Shown: positions 1 through 4,722, counted from the stretch's first letter. The stretch: 5,693 nt of DNA from JALRBM01 sp964477195 (GCA_964477195.1 CAYZCX010000029.1:1-5693), one strand, 5' to 3'. The notes: a model not told the origin generated them from the letters alone. Made by a program: numbers and translations.

Positions 1-82
1 CGGTTAGAGTTGTTTTACCGTGGTCAACGTGGCCCATAGTACCAACGTTAACGTGAGGCTTACTTCGATCGAAATCTGCCAT
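1..82 (-). CDS. tuf: Elongation factor Tu, N-terminal 27 codons (partial, runs off the left edge)
   Basis: EF-Tu carries aminoacyl-tRNA to the ribosomal A site as a ternary complex with GTP. The reverse strand reads MADFDRSKPHVNVGTMGHVD and then HGKTTLT. This is the canonical EF-Tu start with the P-loop GHVDHGKT at residues 17-24, so the identity is essentially certain. Methionine 16 sits where most bacteria have isoleucine (VGTIGHVD). The ATG at 82 is preceded by AGGAGA (94-99) with an 11-base gap. The gene has its own promoter (155-183) and is cut off from fusA by about 1.9 kb of accessory genes, so it is not simply the last gene of a str operon. The rest of the gene lies outside the window. 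Confidence 0.97.
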   Translation of the reverse strand, partial: MADFDRSKPHVNVGTMGHVDHGKTTLT

Positions 83-112
83 TGTGGATTATTTCTCCTA
101 TTAATTTATATT

Positions 113-142
113 TCGCGCACAGTCTTTAAAAAGACTCCGCGA
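113..142 (-). promoter_or_regulatory. Hairpin in the tuf 5' leader
   Basis: Two nested complementary arms are visible: AGTCTT (121-126) pairs with AAGACT (131-136) around a four-base loop, and outside them TCGCG (113-117) pairs with CGCGA (138-142) across a small 3+1 internal loop. It lies between the predicted tuf transcription start (about 148) and the Shine-Dalgarno sequence (94-99), so it should form in the mRNA leader. There is no T-run after it on the minus strand, so it does not look like an intrinsic terminator or a standard attenuator. mRNA stabilisation or protein binding is inference. Confidence 0.5.
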
Positions 143-154
143 CGTATGAGGCTA

Positions 155-183
155 ATTATACAGGGAAAGAAGTCATCTGTAAA
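155..183 (-). promoter_or_regulatory. Promoter of tuf (sigma-70 type)
   Basis: On the minus strand, TTTACA (-35, 178-183; one mismatch to consensus) is followed after exactly 17 bases by a perfect TATAAT (-10, 155-160). The predicted start is near 148, giving a leader of about 66 bases. It is the best promoter match in the window, as expected for a highly expressed gene, and supports transcription of tuf independently of fusA. Confidence 0.85.
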
Positions 184-244
184 CAACTTAGAGCGTTCCA
201 TCTTGTAAAATATGATATACATGACATCATTTCATAAAACTATC

Positions 245-283
245 TTACCCCTAGGCGCCGTCATTGCTGACGCCTAGGGGTAA
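245..283 (-). terminator. Terminator of the coiled-coil gene, 13-bp perfect stem
   Basis: TTACCCCTAGGCG (245-257) is perfectly complementary to CGCCTAGGGGTAA (271-283). The 13-base gap can itself close further: TCA (261-263) pairs with TGA (268-270) around a TTGC loop with a three-base bulge. The hairpin begins about 10 bases after the TAA of the minus-strand gene (294-863) and is followed on that strand by GATAGTTTTATG, a modest T-rich tail. On the plus strand there is no T-tract, so it most likely acts on the minus strand and insulates tuf from its upstream neighbour. Confidence 0.7.
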
Positions 284-293
284 CTTCCTACAT

Positions 294-863
294 TTATATG
301 TGTGTTGGTCGGGTCGACGACACGATCTCACCGTTTTGGATAACGATAGTGCCATGCCCCGGCCCTTCGGGAGCATTCCTACCGCCATACCGGAATATGG
401 TGCAATCATCCTCCCAGACAATGAGTAGCTTCAGGTCCTCGATGCTTCTCAAGTGCGACGGAAGTGCTCGCATGACGTGAGCCGCATACCGACGTAGCGC
501 GTCTTTTACCCGAGGACGTCGCTCATCAAGTAAACGACGCACCTCCTTGTGCTCCTCTTGCTTTGCCTTAAAGCGCGCAATTGCATTCTCAAGCTCAGCC
601 CTCCTTGCGTAGTCACGCTCTGTAATAGAAGGAAGACCGGCCTGTGCCGCCTGCAGTTCTTCGACAGTTACTTGCGTACTACCAGCCTGTGCACTCTCGA
701 TCGTCTGCAGTAAACGTGCTTTTGATTCTTCGTAATTCTGAATAAGCCGCGACAACTGACGTAGTTCAGAGTGCCACCCACCACACTTAGGTTGGTTGTC
801 TTCTAGAAAAAGCCAAAGATCGAACTCACGTTGCTGCAATCGAACCATTTCAATGTCTTCCAT
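294..863 (-). CDS. Hypothetical coiled-coil protein (189 aa)
   Basis: Function not recognised. The protein is hydrophilic with no signal peptide or membrane segment. Residues about 32-60 and 82-116 are rich in E, K, R, Q and L in heptad-like order and should form coiled coils. Between them is a Gln/Ala-rich, helix-breaking stretch (about 58-80). The C-terminal third (about 134-189) looks like a small globular beta-type domain: IVWEDDCTIFRYGG, then a glycine/proline turn APEGPGHG, then TIVIQNGEIV. The ATG at 863 is chosen over the in-frame GTG at 878 because AGGAG (871-875) lies 7 bases before that ATG and would fall inside the longer reading frame. The gene has its own promoter, divergent from the HTH gene, and its own terminator. 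Counted lines have about 52-58% G+C. A cytoplasmic structural or scaffold role is only a guess. Confidence 0.75.
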   Translation of the reverse strand: MEDIEMVRLQQREFDLWLFLEDNQPKCGGWHSELRQLSRLIQNYEESKARLLQTIESAQAGSTQVTVEELQAAQAGLPSITERDYARRAELENAIARFKAKQEEHKEVRRLLDERRPRVKDALRRYAAHVMRALPSHLRSIEDLKLLIVWEDDCTIFRYGGRNAPEGPGHGTIVIQNGEIVSSTRPTHI

Positions 864-870
864 GAAGGCG

Positions 871-875
871 CTCCT
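871..875 (-). promoter_or_regulatory. Shine-Dalgarno site that fixes the start of the coiled-coil gene
   Basis: AGGAG on the minus strand lies 7 bases before the ATG at 863. The longer reading frame opens with GTG at 878, which overlaps this site, so the ATG is the better start and the protein is 189 rather than 194 residues. Confidence 0.75.
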
Positions 876-898
876 CACATATACAGCAGGGTGTCGGC

Positions 899-927
899 AT
901 ATTAAAATACTTAGCCAATCTTGTCAA
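899..927 (-). promoter_or_regulatory. Promoter of the coiled-coil gene
   Basis: On the minus strand, a perfect TTGACA (922-927) is separated by 17 bases from TAATAT (899-904; four of six consensus positions match). The predicted start is near 892, which leaves a short leader of about 28 bases before the ATG at 863. Its -35 box overlaps that of the opposing promoter. Confidence 0.65.
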
Positions 928-950
928 TATTATGCTTGTATCGTCATAGT
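921..950 (+). promoter_or_regulatory. Candidate promoter of the small HTH gene, overlapping the opposing promoter
   Basis: TTGTCA (921-926, five of six to consensus) and CATAGT (945-950, four of six) are spaced 18 bases apart. The -35 box shares bases 922-926 with the -35 of the divergent coiled-coil gene, so polymerase could not occupy both at once. An alternative -10 is GATAAT at 957-962, but its -35 is poor. The assignment is tentative. Confidence 0.4.
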
Positions 951-971
951 ATCGGTGATAATCTTTATTGT

Positions 972-984
972 TAGCCGCAGACAT
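972..984 (+). repeat. 13-bp inverted repeat flanking the HTH gene, left copy
   Basis: TAGCCGCAGACAT occurs here and its exact reverse complement occurs at 1262-1274, on the other side of the 80-codon HTH gene. This copy lies in the predicted 5' leader, 16 bases before the ATG. The match ends sharply at 13 bases on both sides. It could be an operator of the HTH protein, an mRNA end-pairing element, or the border of an inserted cassette. Confidence 0.7.
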
Positions 985-1000
985 ACAGCATGGAGGCGCC

Positions 1001-1243
1001 ATGGCAAAACATACCGAAGTATCGCTCACCACTGTGGAACAGCAGATTCTCAATCTAATCGGTGAACGAGAATACAACAAGCGACAAACCGAGCGCAAGC
1101 CGACGAATCGTCAGATTGCGCTGATTCTCGGGATAAGCCTTCACCGAGTACGCTTCTGTGTTCGGAGTATTAATTACAAGCTGAACACTCCAAGCGACAC
1201 ACGCACCGCCTACCGAGTCGCAAAGCAATTGTATCTCGTATAA
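1001..1243 (+). CDS. Small stand-alone LuxR/GerE-type helix-turn-helix protein (80 aa)
   Basis: Almost the whole protein matches the LuxR C-terminal DNA-binding fold. It opens with LTTVEQQILNLI (residues 9-20, the LTxxExxxLxL first helix). Next comes TNRQIALILGIS (35-46, scaffold helix), then HRVRFCVRSINYKL (48-61, recognition helix region), and TRTAYRVAKQL (67-77, the usual closing helix). A charged segment of about 13 residues (21-33) lies between helix 1 and the TNRQIA helix, where the family normally has only a few residues. No receiver or ligand-binding domain is present, so it would be an autonomous DNA binder; regulation of the divergent pair is inference. The ATG at 1001 follows GGAGG (992-996) with a tight 4-base gap. 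An in-frame TTG at 968 has no ribosome binding site. Related single-domain sigma-region-4-like proteins are the main alternative. Confidence 0.8.
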   Translation: MAKHTEVSLTTVEQQILNLIGEREYNKRQTERKPTNRQIALILGISLHRVRFCVRSINYKLNTPSDTRTAYRVAKQLYLV

Positions 1244-1251
1244 ATTTTCCC

Positions 1252-1279
1252 GTAAGTATCCATGTCTGCGGCTACTTAC
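1252..1279 (+). other. Inverted repeat after the HTH gene (GTAAGTA/TACTTAC)
   Basis: GTAAGTA (1252-1258) and TACTTAC (1273-1279) are perfectly complementary with a 14-base gap, 8 bases after the TAA stop. There is no T-tract behind it, so it is a weak terminator candidate. It contains most of the right copy of the 13-bp repeat, so the dyad may be part of a binding site. Confidence 0.35.
1262..1274 (-). repeat. 13-bp inverted repeat flanking the HTH gene, right copy
   Basis: ATGTCTGCGGCTA is the exact reverse complement of the copy at 972-984. It lies 18 bases beyond the HTH stop codon and 20 bases before the -35 box of the next plus-strand gene, so a protein bound here could also affect that promoter. 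No target-site duplication is evident outside the two copies. Confidence 0.7.
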
Positions 1280-1294
1280 CCTGCAATATACCTA

Positions 1295-1324
1295 TTGACT
1301 TTGCTTCATAAAATGATGTAGATT
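1295..1324 (+). promoter_or_regulatory. Candidate promoter of the 155-aa gene
   Basis: TTGACT (1295-1300, five of six) is followed after 18 bases by TAGATT (1319-1324, four of six). The predicted start near 1331 gives a leader of about 35 bases. The 122-base gap after the HTH gene and the gene's own strong ribosome binding site fit independent transcription. Confidence 0.5.
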
Positions 1325-1365
1325 AGGTAAGGTTACGTCACATCCGATATGCAAAGGAGTACACG

Positions 1366-1833
1366 ATGCCTTTCCGAACTGGGGATGGCTTCCTGCCGGA
1401 CCCCTCACAGGGCACCGCCTTGGATCTTTTCTACGAGAAAATCGGCAGACCGGTCCGTGAGTTCATCCACGAACTCAGGAACGCGCCCGACGGAGAAACC
1501 CGAAAGGCGATCCTCGCCGAACTCAACGTGGCTCGACAGCTCCGTGGCGGCGATTACATCGGACGTGTCGAGGTCATCGTCGATCTGAGCGGCACAATCC
1601 AGTTGGACTTGGAGAAACCGGTCGCCGAAAGTGACTGGAAGAACTGGCTGGAAGTCCTGAGCGCCATTCACGGTGTCGAGAAGCCGGAGCGTCGAAGCCC
1701 GCATACCGTTGTCTTGGCTCTCGGCGGCTTCTATCGGAACAAGGCAAGGGCCACGGGAGTGGCGACGAACGCGGTCGACCTCCTACACCTGACCACCGCC
1801 GGTTCCCAGATCAAGTTCATCGGCGAGGGCTGA
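1366..1833 (+). CDS. Hypothetical protein (155 aa), G+C-rich
   Basis: Not recognised. The ATG is preceded by AAAGGAG (1353-1359) with a 6-base gap, a strong start. The protein has no signal peptide or membrane segment. Residues 17-60 (FYEKIGRPVREFIHELRN, then RKAILAELNVARQLRGG) look alpha-helical and amphipathic. Residues 64-83 (IGRVEVIVDLSGTIQLDL) look like a beta hairpin. Residues 90-104 carry a Trp-rich helix (DWKNWLEVLSAIHGV), and the end (113-152) alternates beta-like and polar stretches. The layout could suit a small toxin-like or RNA/protein-binding domain, but no catalytic signature is visible, so no function is assigned. Three counted lines of the gene have about 60-62% G+C against about 42-45% in fusA, suggesting a different origin or different codon constraints. 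It ends in TGA and converges on fusA. Confidence 0.85.
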   Translation: MPFRTGDGFLPDPSQGTALDLFYEKIGRPVREFIHELRNAPDGETRKAILAELNVARQLRGGDYIGRVEVIVDLSGTIQLDLEKPVAESDWKNWLEVLSAIHGVEKPERRSPHTVVLALGGFYRNKARATGVATNAVDLLHLTTAGSQIKFIGEG

Positions 1834-1835
1834 CC

Positions 1836-1880
1836 TGATGCTCGCCTCTTCCCTGTTTTTTCGGGGAGAGGCGAGCATCA
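1836..1880 (+). terminator. 18-bp hairpin after the 155-aa gene, T-run in its loop
   Basis: Bases 1836-1853 pair with 1863-1880 over 18 positions, with one T-G wobble at 1850/1866, around the nine-base loop TGTTTTTTC. It starts two bases after the TGA stop. The T-run is in the loop and not after the stem, so this is not a textbook intrinsic terminator. It may protect the 3' end of the mRNA while the following T-tract (1915-1928) completes termination. Confidence 0.65.
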
Positions 1881-1901
1881 TCTACTTATGATTCCACCCT
1901 G

Positions 1902-1928
1902 CACCTTAATGGTGTTTTTTTATTTTTT
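1902..1928 (+). terminator. Short stem with a long T-tract, plus-strand terminator
   Basis: CACC (1902-1905) pairs with GGTG (1911-1914) around TTAAT and is followed directly by seven Ts, one A and six more Ts (1915-1928). The stem is short, but the T-tract is the strongest in the window and lies 35 bases after the 18-bp hairpin. Together they should end plus-strand transcription before it enters fusA antisense. Confidence 0.55.
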
Positions 1929-1937
1929 GGCAAGGCA

Positions 1938-1964
1938 AAAGCCCATGAAAGAACCATGGGCTTT
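1938..1964 (-). terminator. Terminator of fusA
   Basis: AAAGCCCATG (1938-1947) pairs perfectly with CATGGGCTTT (1955-1964) around a seven-base loop, extendable by two G-C pairs past a one-base bulge. It lies 46 bases after the fusA stop. On the minus strand the stem runs into CTTTTGCCTT, a short T-rich tail. Confidence 0.7.
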
Positions 1965-2010
1965 GCGAATATCGTCGAAGCGCTGGGAATCAGTGCTTCA
2001 AGTATTCTTC

Positions 2011-4104
2011 TTACTTAGAGCGCTTTTCGATGATTTCCTGCGCCACGTTTGGTGGTACTTCTTCGTACTGCGCTAGCTCCATAGTTGAAGCTGCACGACC
2101 TTGGCTCATTGAGCGAAGATCACCAGTGTAGCCAAACATACTTGCAAGCGGCACATAGGCACGAATCAGCTTAGCACCACCCTGGAGATCTTCCATAGAG
2201 TCGATGCGACCACGACGAGAGTTAAGGTCACCGATGACGTCACCCATGAACTCCTCAGCGGTCGTCACTTCTACTTTCATGACTGGCTCAAGAAGAATTG
2301 GCTTGGCCTGCTTCACACCTTCACGAGTTGCAAGCGCTCCCGCCAATTTAAAGGCCAGTTCACTTGAGTCCACATCGTGGTAGCTACCATCATAGAGCGT
2401 TGCTTTGACGTCAACCACTGGGTAGCCAGCAATGACACCACCATCAAGTGTTTCACGAACACCTTGCTCGACTGGTTTTCGGTATTCCTGAGGAACAACT
2501 CCACCCTTGATCTGATCGATGAATTCGAAGCCTTTACCTGCTTCGTTTGGCTCGAAACGAATCCAAACGTCACCATATTGACCACGTCCACCAGATTGCT
2601 TGGCATGTTTACCCTGAACCTCAGAGGTGCCCTTGATCGACTCGCGGAAGGCAACTTGTGGCTCACCAACATTTGCTTCAACGTTAAACTCACGCTTCAT
2701 TCGGTCGATAAGGATATCGAGGTGAAGCTCACCCATTCCTGACATAATTGTCTGGCCAGTTTCCTCGTCTGTGTGAACGCGGAACGTTGGGTCTTCTTCG
2801 GCAAGACGTTGCAAAGCAATACCCATTTTTTCTTGGTCAGCCTTTGTCTTAGGCTCAACAGCGATCGAAACGGGTGGCTCTGGGAATGAAATACTTTCTA
2901 GAGTAATAGGATTTGCAGGATCAGCAAGTGTATGACCGGTAAATGTTCCCTTAAGACCTACGACGGCCGCGATGTCACCTGCACCGATCATATCGATGTC
3001 TTCACGCTTGTCTGCGTGCATACGAACGATACGTCCTACGCGCTCTTTTTCACCTGTCGTCGTGTTGAGAACATAGCTACCAGCAGTCAATTTACCGCTG
3101 TAAACTCGGACAAAGATTAGCTTACCAACAAATGGGTCAGTTGCGATCTTGAAGGCTAGACCAGCAAGCGGCTCGCTATCGGCAGGTTTTCGCTCGATTT
3201 CGTCACCAGTCTTGGGGTTTGTGCCCCAAATTGAGTCAACATCGAGTGGGCTAGGAAGATAGTCAGCGACAAGGTCAAGGACTTTCTCGACAATCACACC
3301 ACGACCGTCACCACCTGTTACAAGGTAGAAGTCACCAGCAAGCACGCGCTTACGAAGTGCAGCCTTTAGTTCATCGATAGTAATAGATTCTTCACCCTTA
3401 TCAAGGAAGCGCTCAAAGAGCTCGTCGTCGGCCTCAACAGCTGCCTCAACAAGCAGGCTGCGCGCATGCTTCGCTTTGTCGAGCATGTCTGCAGGAATTT
3501 CGCCCTGAACCAGCGCTTTATCAGTGTAATCTTTGTAGGTGTATGCCTTCATATCAACAAGGTCGACAAGACCATTTATTTCTTTTTCAAATCCAATTGG
3601 AAGATGGATAGGGAGCGCGTGCTTTGAAAGACGCTTATGAATAGAGTCGAGAGATTTGTAGAAGTCACCACCTGTTTGGTTAATCTTGTTCACAAAACAA
3701 ATACGTGGCACACCGTACTTATTTGCCTGACGCCAAACGGTCTCACTCTGTGGCTCAACACCCATTTTACCGTCAAATACGGTGACGGCGCCGTCAAGCA
3801 CACGAAGCGAACGCTCAACTTCAGCGGTAAAGTCAATGTGACCTGGCGTATCAATAATATTGATCTTGTGACCCTTCCAGAAAGCAGTCACGGCTGCAGA
3901 GGTGATGGTAATTCCACGCTCTTTTTCCTGCGCCATCCAGTCAGTTGTTGCACTGTCGCCGTCAGCACCGCGAACCTCACCAATTTTGTGATTGATACCG
4001 GTTCGATATAGGATACCTTCGGTTGTCGTTGTTTTACCTGCGTCAATATGCGCAATAATACCAATATTGCGGAACTGCTGAAGCGGGACGTTTTTTTGTG
4101 CCAT
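2011..4104 (-). CDS. fusA: Elongation factor G, complete (697 aa)
   Basis: EF-G drives tRNA-mRNA translocation and, with ribosome recycling factor, splits post-termination ribosomes, using GTP. The length fits the family and the five-domain order is intact. The G domain has the P-loop AHIDAGKT (18-25), ERGITI (62-67) and DTPGH (85-89, with catalytic His89). Domain IV carries the tip loops SGGRGQYG (504-511) and SYHDVDSSE with His576. The C-terminal domain has the usual GDVIGDLNSRRG and MFGYTGDLRS segments. Unusually, the G4 motif is NKIN (139-142) instead of NKxD, and the G5 loop reads VTGGDGRG (262-269) where most bacteria have a CGSAF-type sequence. The ATG at 4104 follows AAGGAA (4115-4120); the longer in-frame extension to 4200 lacks family similarity. 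It is separated from rpsG by an opposing gene and should be transcribed from its own promoter. Confidence 0.99.
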   Translation of the reverse strand: MAQKNVPLQQFRNIGIIAHIDAGKTTTTEGILYRTGINHKIGEVRGADGDSATTDWMAQEKERGITITSAAVTAFWKGHKINIIDTPGHIDFTAEVERSLRVLDGAVTVFDGKMGVEPQSETVWRQANKYGVPRICFVNKINQTGGDFYKSLDSIHKRLSKHALPIHLPIGFEKEINGLVDLVDMKAYTYKDYTDKALVQGEIPADMLDKAKHARSLLVEAAVEADDELFERFLDKGEESITIDELKAALRKRVLAGDFYLVTGGDGRGVIVEKVLDLVADYLPSPLDVDSIWGTNPKTGDEIERKPADSEPLAGLAFKIATDPFVGKLIFVRVYSGKLTAGSYVLNTTTGEKERVGRIVRMHADKREDIDMIGAGDIAAVVGLKGTFTGHTLADPANPITLESISFPEPPVSIAVEPKTKADQEKMGIALQRLAEEDPTFRVHTDEETGQTIMSGMGELHLDILIDRMKREFNVEANVGEPQVAFRESIKGTSEVQGKHAKQSGGRGQYGDVWIRFEPNEAGKGFEFIDQIKGGVVPQEYRKPVEQGVRETLDGGVIAGYPVVDVKATLYDGSYHDVDSSELAFKLAGALATREGVKQAKPILLEPVMKVEVTTAEEFMGDVIGDLNSRRGRIDSMEDLQGGAKLIRAYVPLASMFGYTGDLRSMSQGRAASTMELAQYEEVPPNVAQEIIEKRSK

Positions 4105-4128
4105 GAATGTATAATTCCTTTTTCTTAA

Positions 4129-4149
4129 TATTTTTTGCCATAAAAAATA
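4129..4149 (-). promoter_or_regulatory. A/T-only hairpin in the fusA leader
   Basis: TATTTTTT (4129-4136) pairs with AAAAAATA (4142-4149) around a five-base loop, between the predicted transcription start and the ribosome binding site. The stem is all A-T and weak, so a role is uncertain. Confidence 0.25.
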
Positions 4150-4162
4150 GCGCTTATTAATT

Positions 4163-4172
4163 AGTATACCAG
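4163..4172 (-). promoter_or_regulatory. Candidate extended -10 promoter of fusA
   Basis: On the minus strand CTGGTATACT gives a TG-N extension followed by TATACT (five of six). No good -35 is seen at 16-18 bases, which fits the extended -10 class. The predicted start near 4156 leaves a leader of about 50 bases. TATACCAG (plus-strand reading) at 4165-4172 is repeated at 4185-4192, exactly 20 bases upstream in the direction of transcription. Confidence 0.5.
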
Positions 4173-4192
4173 ATATTCGTCTTCTATACCAG
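4165..4192. repeat. Two direct copies of TATACCAG, 20-base period, upstream of fusA
   Basis: TATACCAG occurs at 4165-4172 and 4185-4192. The 20-base period is about two helical turns, so both copies face the same side of the DNA. The first overlaps the candidate fusA -10 box. It may be a regulatory site, a duplicated -10 region or chance. Confidence 0.4.
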
Positions 4193-4212
4193 GGGTGCAC
4201 TCCAGAGAAATC

Positions 4213-4241
4213 TTGCAGTATACTCCGTGGTAATGTATAGT
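4213..4241 (+). promoter_or_regulatory. Promoter of the 105-aa gene
   Basis: TTGCAG (4213-4218, four of six) is followed after 17 bases by TATAGT (4236-4241, five of six), with TG directly before the -10. The predicted start is near 4248, about 31 bases before the ATG. It diverges from the fusA promoter 45 bases away. Confidence 0.65.
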
Positions 4242-4278
4242 CTTCTTGTTGGATCCTACTTTGTGAAAGGTGCTCGTC

Positions 4279-4596
4279 ATGACAATGGAGCTTTTGACTC
4301 CGGACAATCTCGCGTCATTCGTGGAGAAGGCGCAGCAGTTTCTTGACGCAGGACCGGTGGGCATATATCAGGTGGGGGTGTGGTACGGCGAGGGCCGCAC
4401 GACAGTCAAAGTGGTACGGCAGGGGCAGACGCTCACCGCGGAATTCACCCTCGGCGGAACGACATGGAGTGTCGCTGCATATCCCGAAGGCGCGGCCTAT
4501 CCGGCGTACTATCGAGTGATGGACGATCGTCTTGAGATCGACCAGCCCATCGAGGGAAGGTCAGAGCTGCTCGTCATGCAGCGCAAGTCTCAGTAA
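4279..4596 (+). CDS. Hypothetical protein (105 aa), G+C-rich, inserted between rpsG and fusA
   Basis: Not recognised. The ATG at 4279 follows GAAAGG (4265-4270) with an 8-base gap; an in-frame GTG at 4270 would overlap that site. Residues 7-24 form a likely amphipathic helix (PDNLASFVEKAQQFLDAG). Residues 27-68 look like a run of beta strands (VGIYQVGVWYG, TTVKVVRQG, LTAEFTLGG, TTWSVAAY), and 77-101 (YYRVMDDRLEID to ELLVMQ) continue in beta fashion. This suggests a small helix-plus-beta-sheet domain. There is no signal peptide, membrane segment or cysteine. Two counted lines have 60-68% G+C, well above fusA. It has its own promoter and terminator and lies opposite to the flanking str genes, so it is an independent single-gene unit. 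No function is assigned. Confidence 0.82.
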   Translation: MTMELLTPDNLASFVEKAQQFLDAGPVGIYQVGVWYGEGRTTVKVVRQGQTLTAEFTLGGTTWSVAAYPEGAAYPAYYRVMDDRLEIDQPIEGRSELLVMQRKSQ

Positions 4597-4606
4597 GAGA
4601 CGACAC

Positions 4607-4640
4607 GGGGGCTATGCGGATTTTCGCATAGCCCTCTTTT
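4607..4640 (+). terminator. Intrinsic terminator of the 105-aa gene
   Basis: GGGCTATGCG (4609-4618) pairs perfectly with CGCATAGCCC (4625-4634) around GATTTT and is followed by TCTTTT. It begins 11 bases after the TAA stop and is a standard Rho-independent terminator for the plus strand. Confidence 0.88.
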
Positions 4641-4660
4641 CATCTTATAATTGCTACACA

Positions 4661-4689
4661 AAAGACCGATCCAGTATAGATCGGTTTTT
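4661..4689. terminator. Bidirectional terminator between rpsG and the 105-aa gene
   Basis: ACCGATC (4665-4671) pairs with GATCGGT (4679-4685) around a seven-base loop. The A-rich left flank and T-rich right flank extend the stem and give a TTTTT tail on the plus strand. On the minus strand the tail is CTTTTGTG. It lies 33 bases after the rpsG stop, so it probably ends the rpsL-rpsG transcript and backs up the plus-strand terminator at 4607-4640. Confidence 0.8.
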
Positions 4690-4722
4690 ATGATATGCGA
4701 TTTACCCTAGGAGTTGTCGCGA

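Noticed and set aside
20..208. 62-codon plus-strand frame over the tuf start and promoter
   Set aside because: It overlaps the EF-Tu coding start and its promoter, has no ribosome binding site and shows no protein-like pattern.
245..283. The 13-bp inverted repeat near tuf considered as a mobile-element end
   Set aside because: Its place just after a stop codon, tight spacing and T-rich tail on that strand fit a terminator, and no matching copy is seen elsewhere in the window.
1831..1833. Reading TGA as glycine, as in Gracilibacteria and Absconditabacteria
   Set aside because: The TGA is followed within two bases by an 18-bp hairpin, so it is a real stop; the standard code fits the window.
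1834..2010. A possible tRNA or other RNA gene in the hairpin-rich gap after fusA
   Set aside because: The three stems are separate and sit right behind two convergent stop codons; no cloverleaf or CCA end can be drawn.
2313..2742. Open reading frames over 120 codons on both strands inside fusA
   Set aside because: They lie wholly within the certain fusA coding region in other frames, lack convincing ribosome binding sites and resemble no known family.
4043..4141. A 32-codon upstream reading frame starting ATGGCAAAAA in the fusA leader, overlapping the fusA start out of frame
   Set aside because: It has no ribosome binding site, and the resemblance to the fusA start is explained by A-rich sequence; leader translation cannot be supported.
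4105..4200. N-terminal extension of EF-G by 32 residues to an alternative upstream start
   Set aside because: The extension is unlike any EF-G start and crosses the candidate promoter, while the ATG at 4104 has a Shine-Dalgarno site and begins the typical EF-G sequence.
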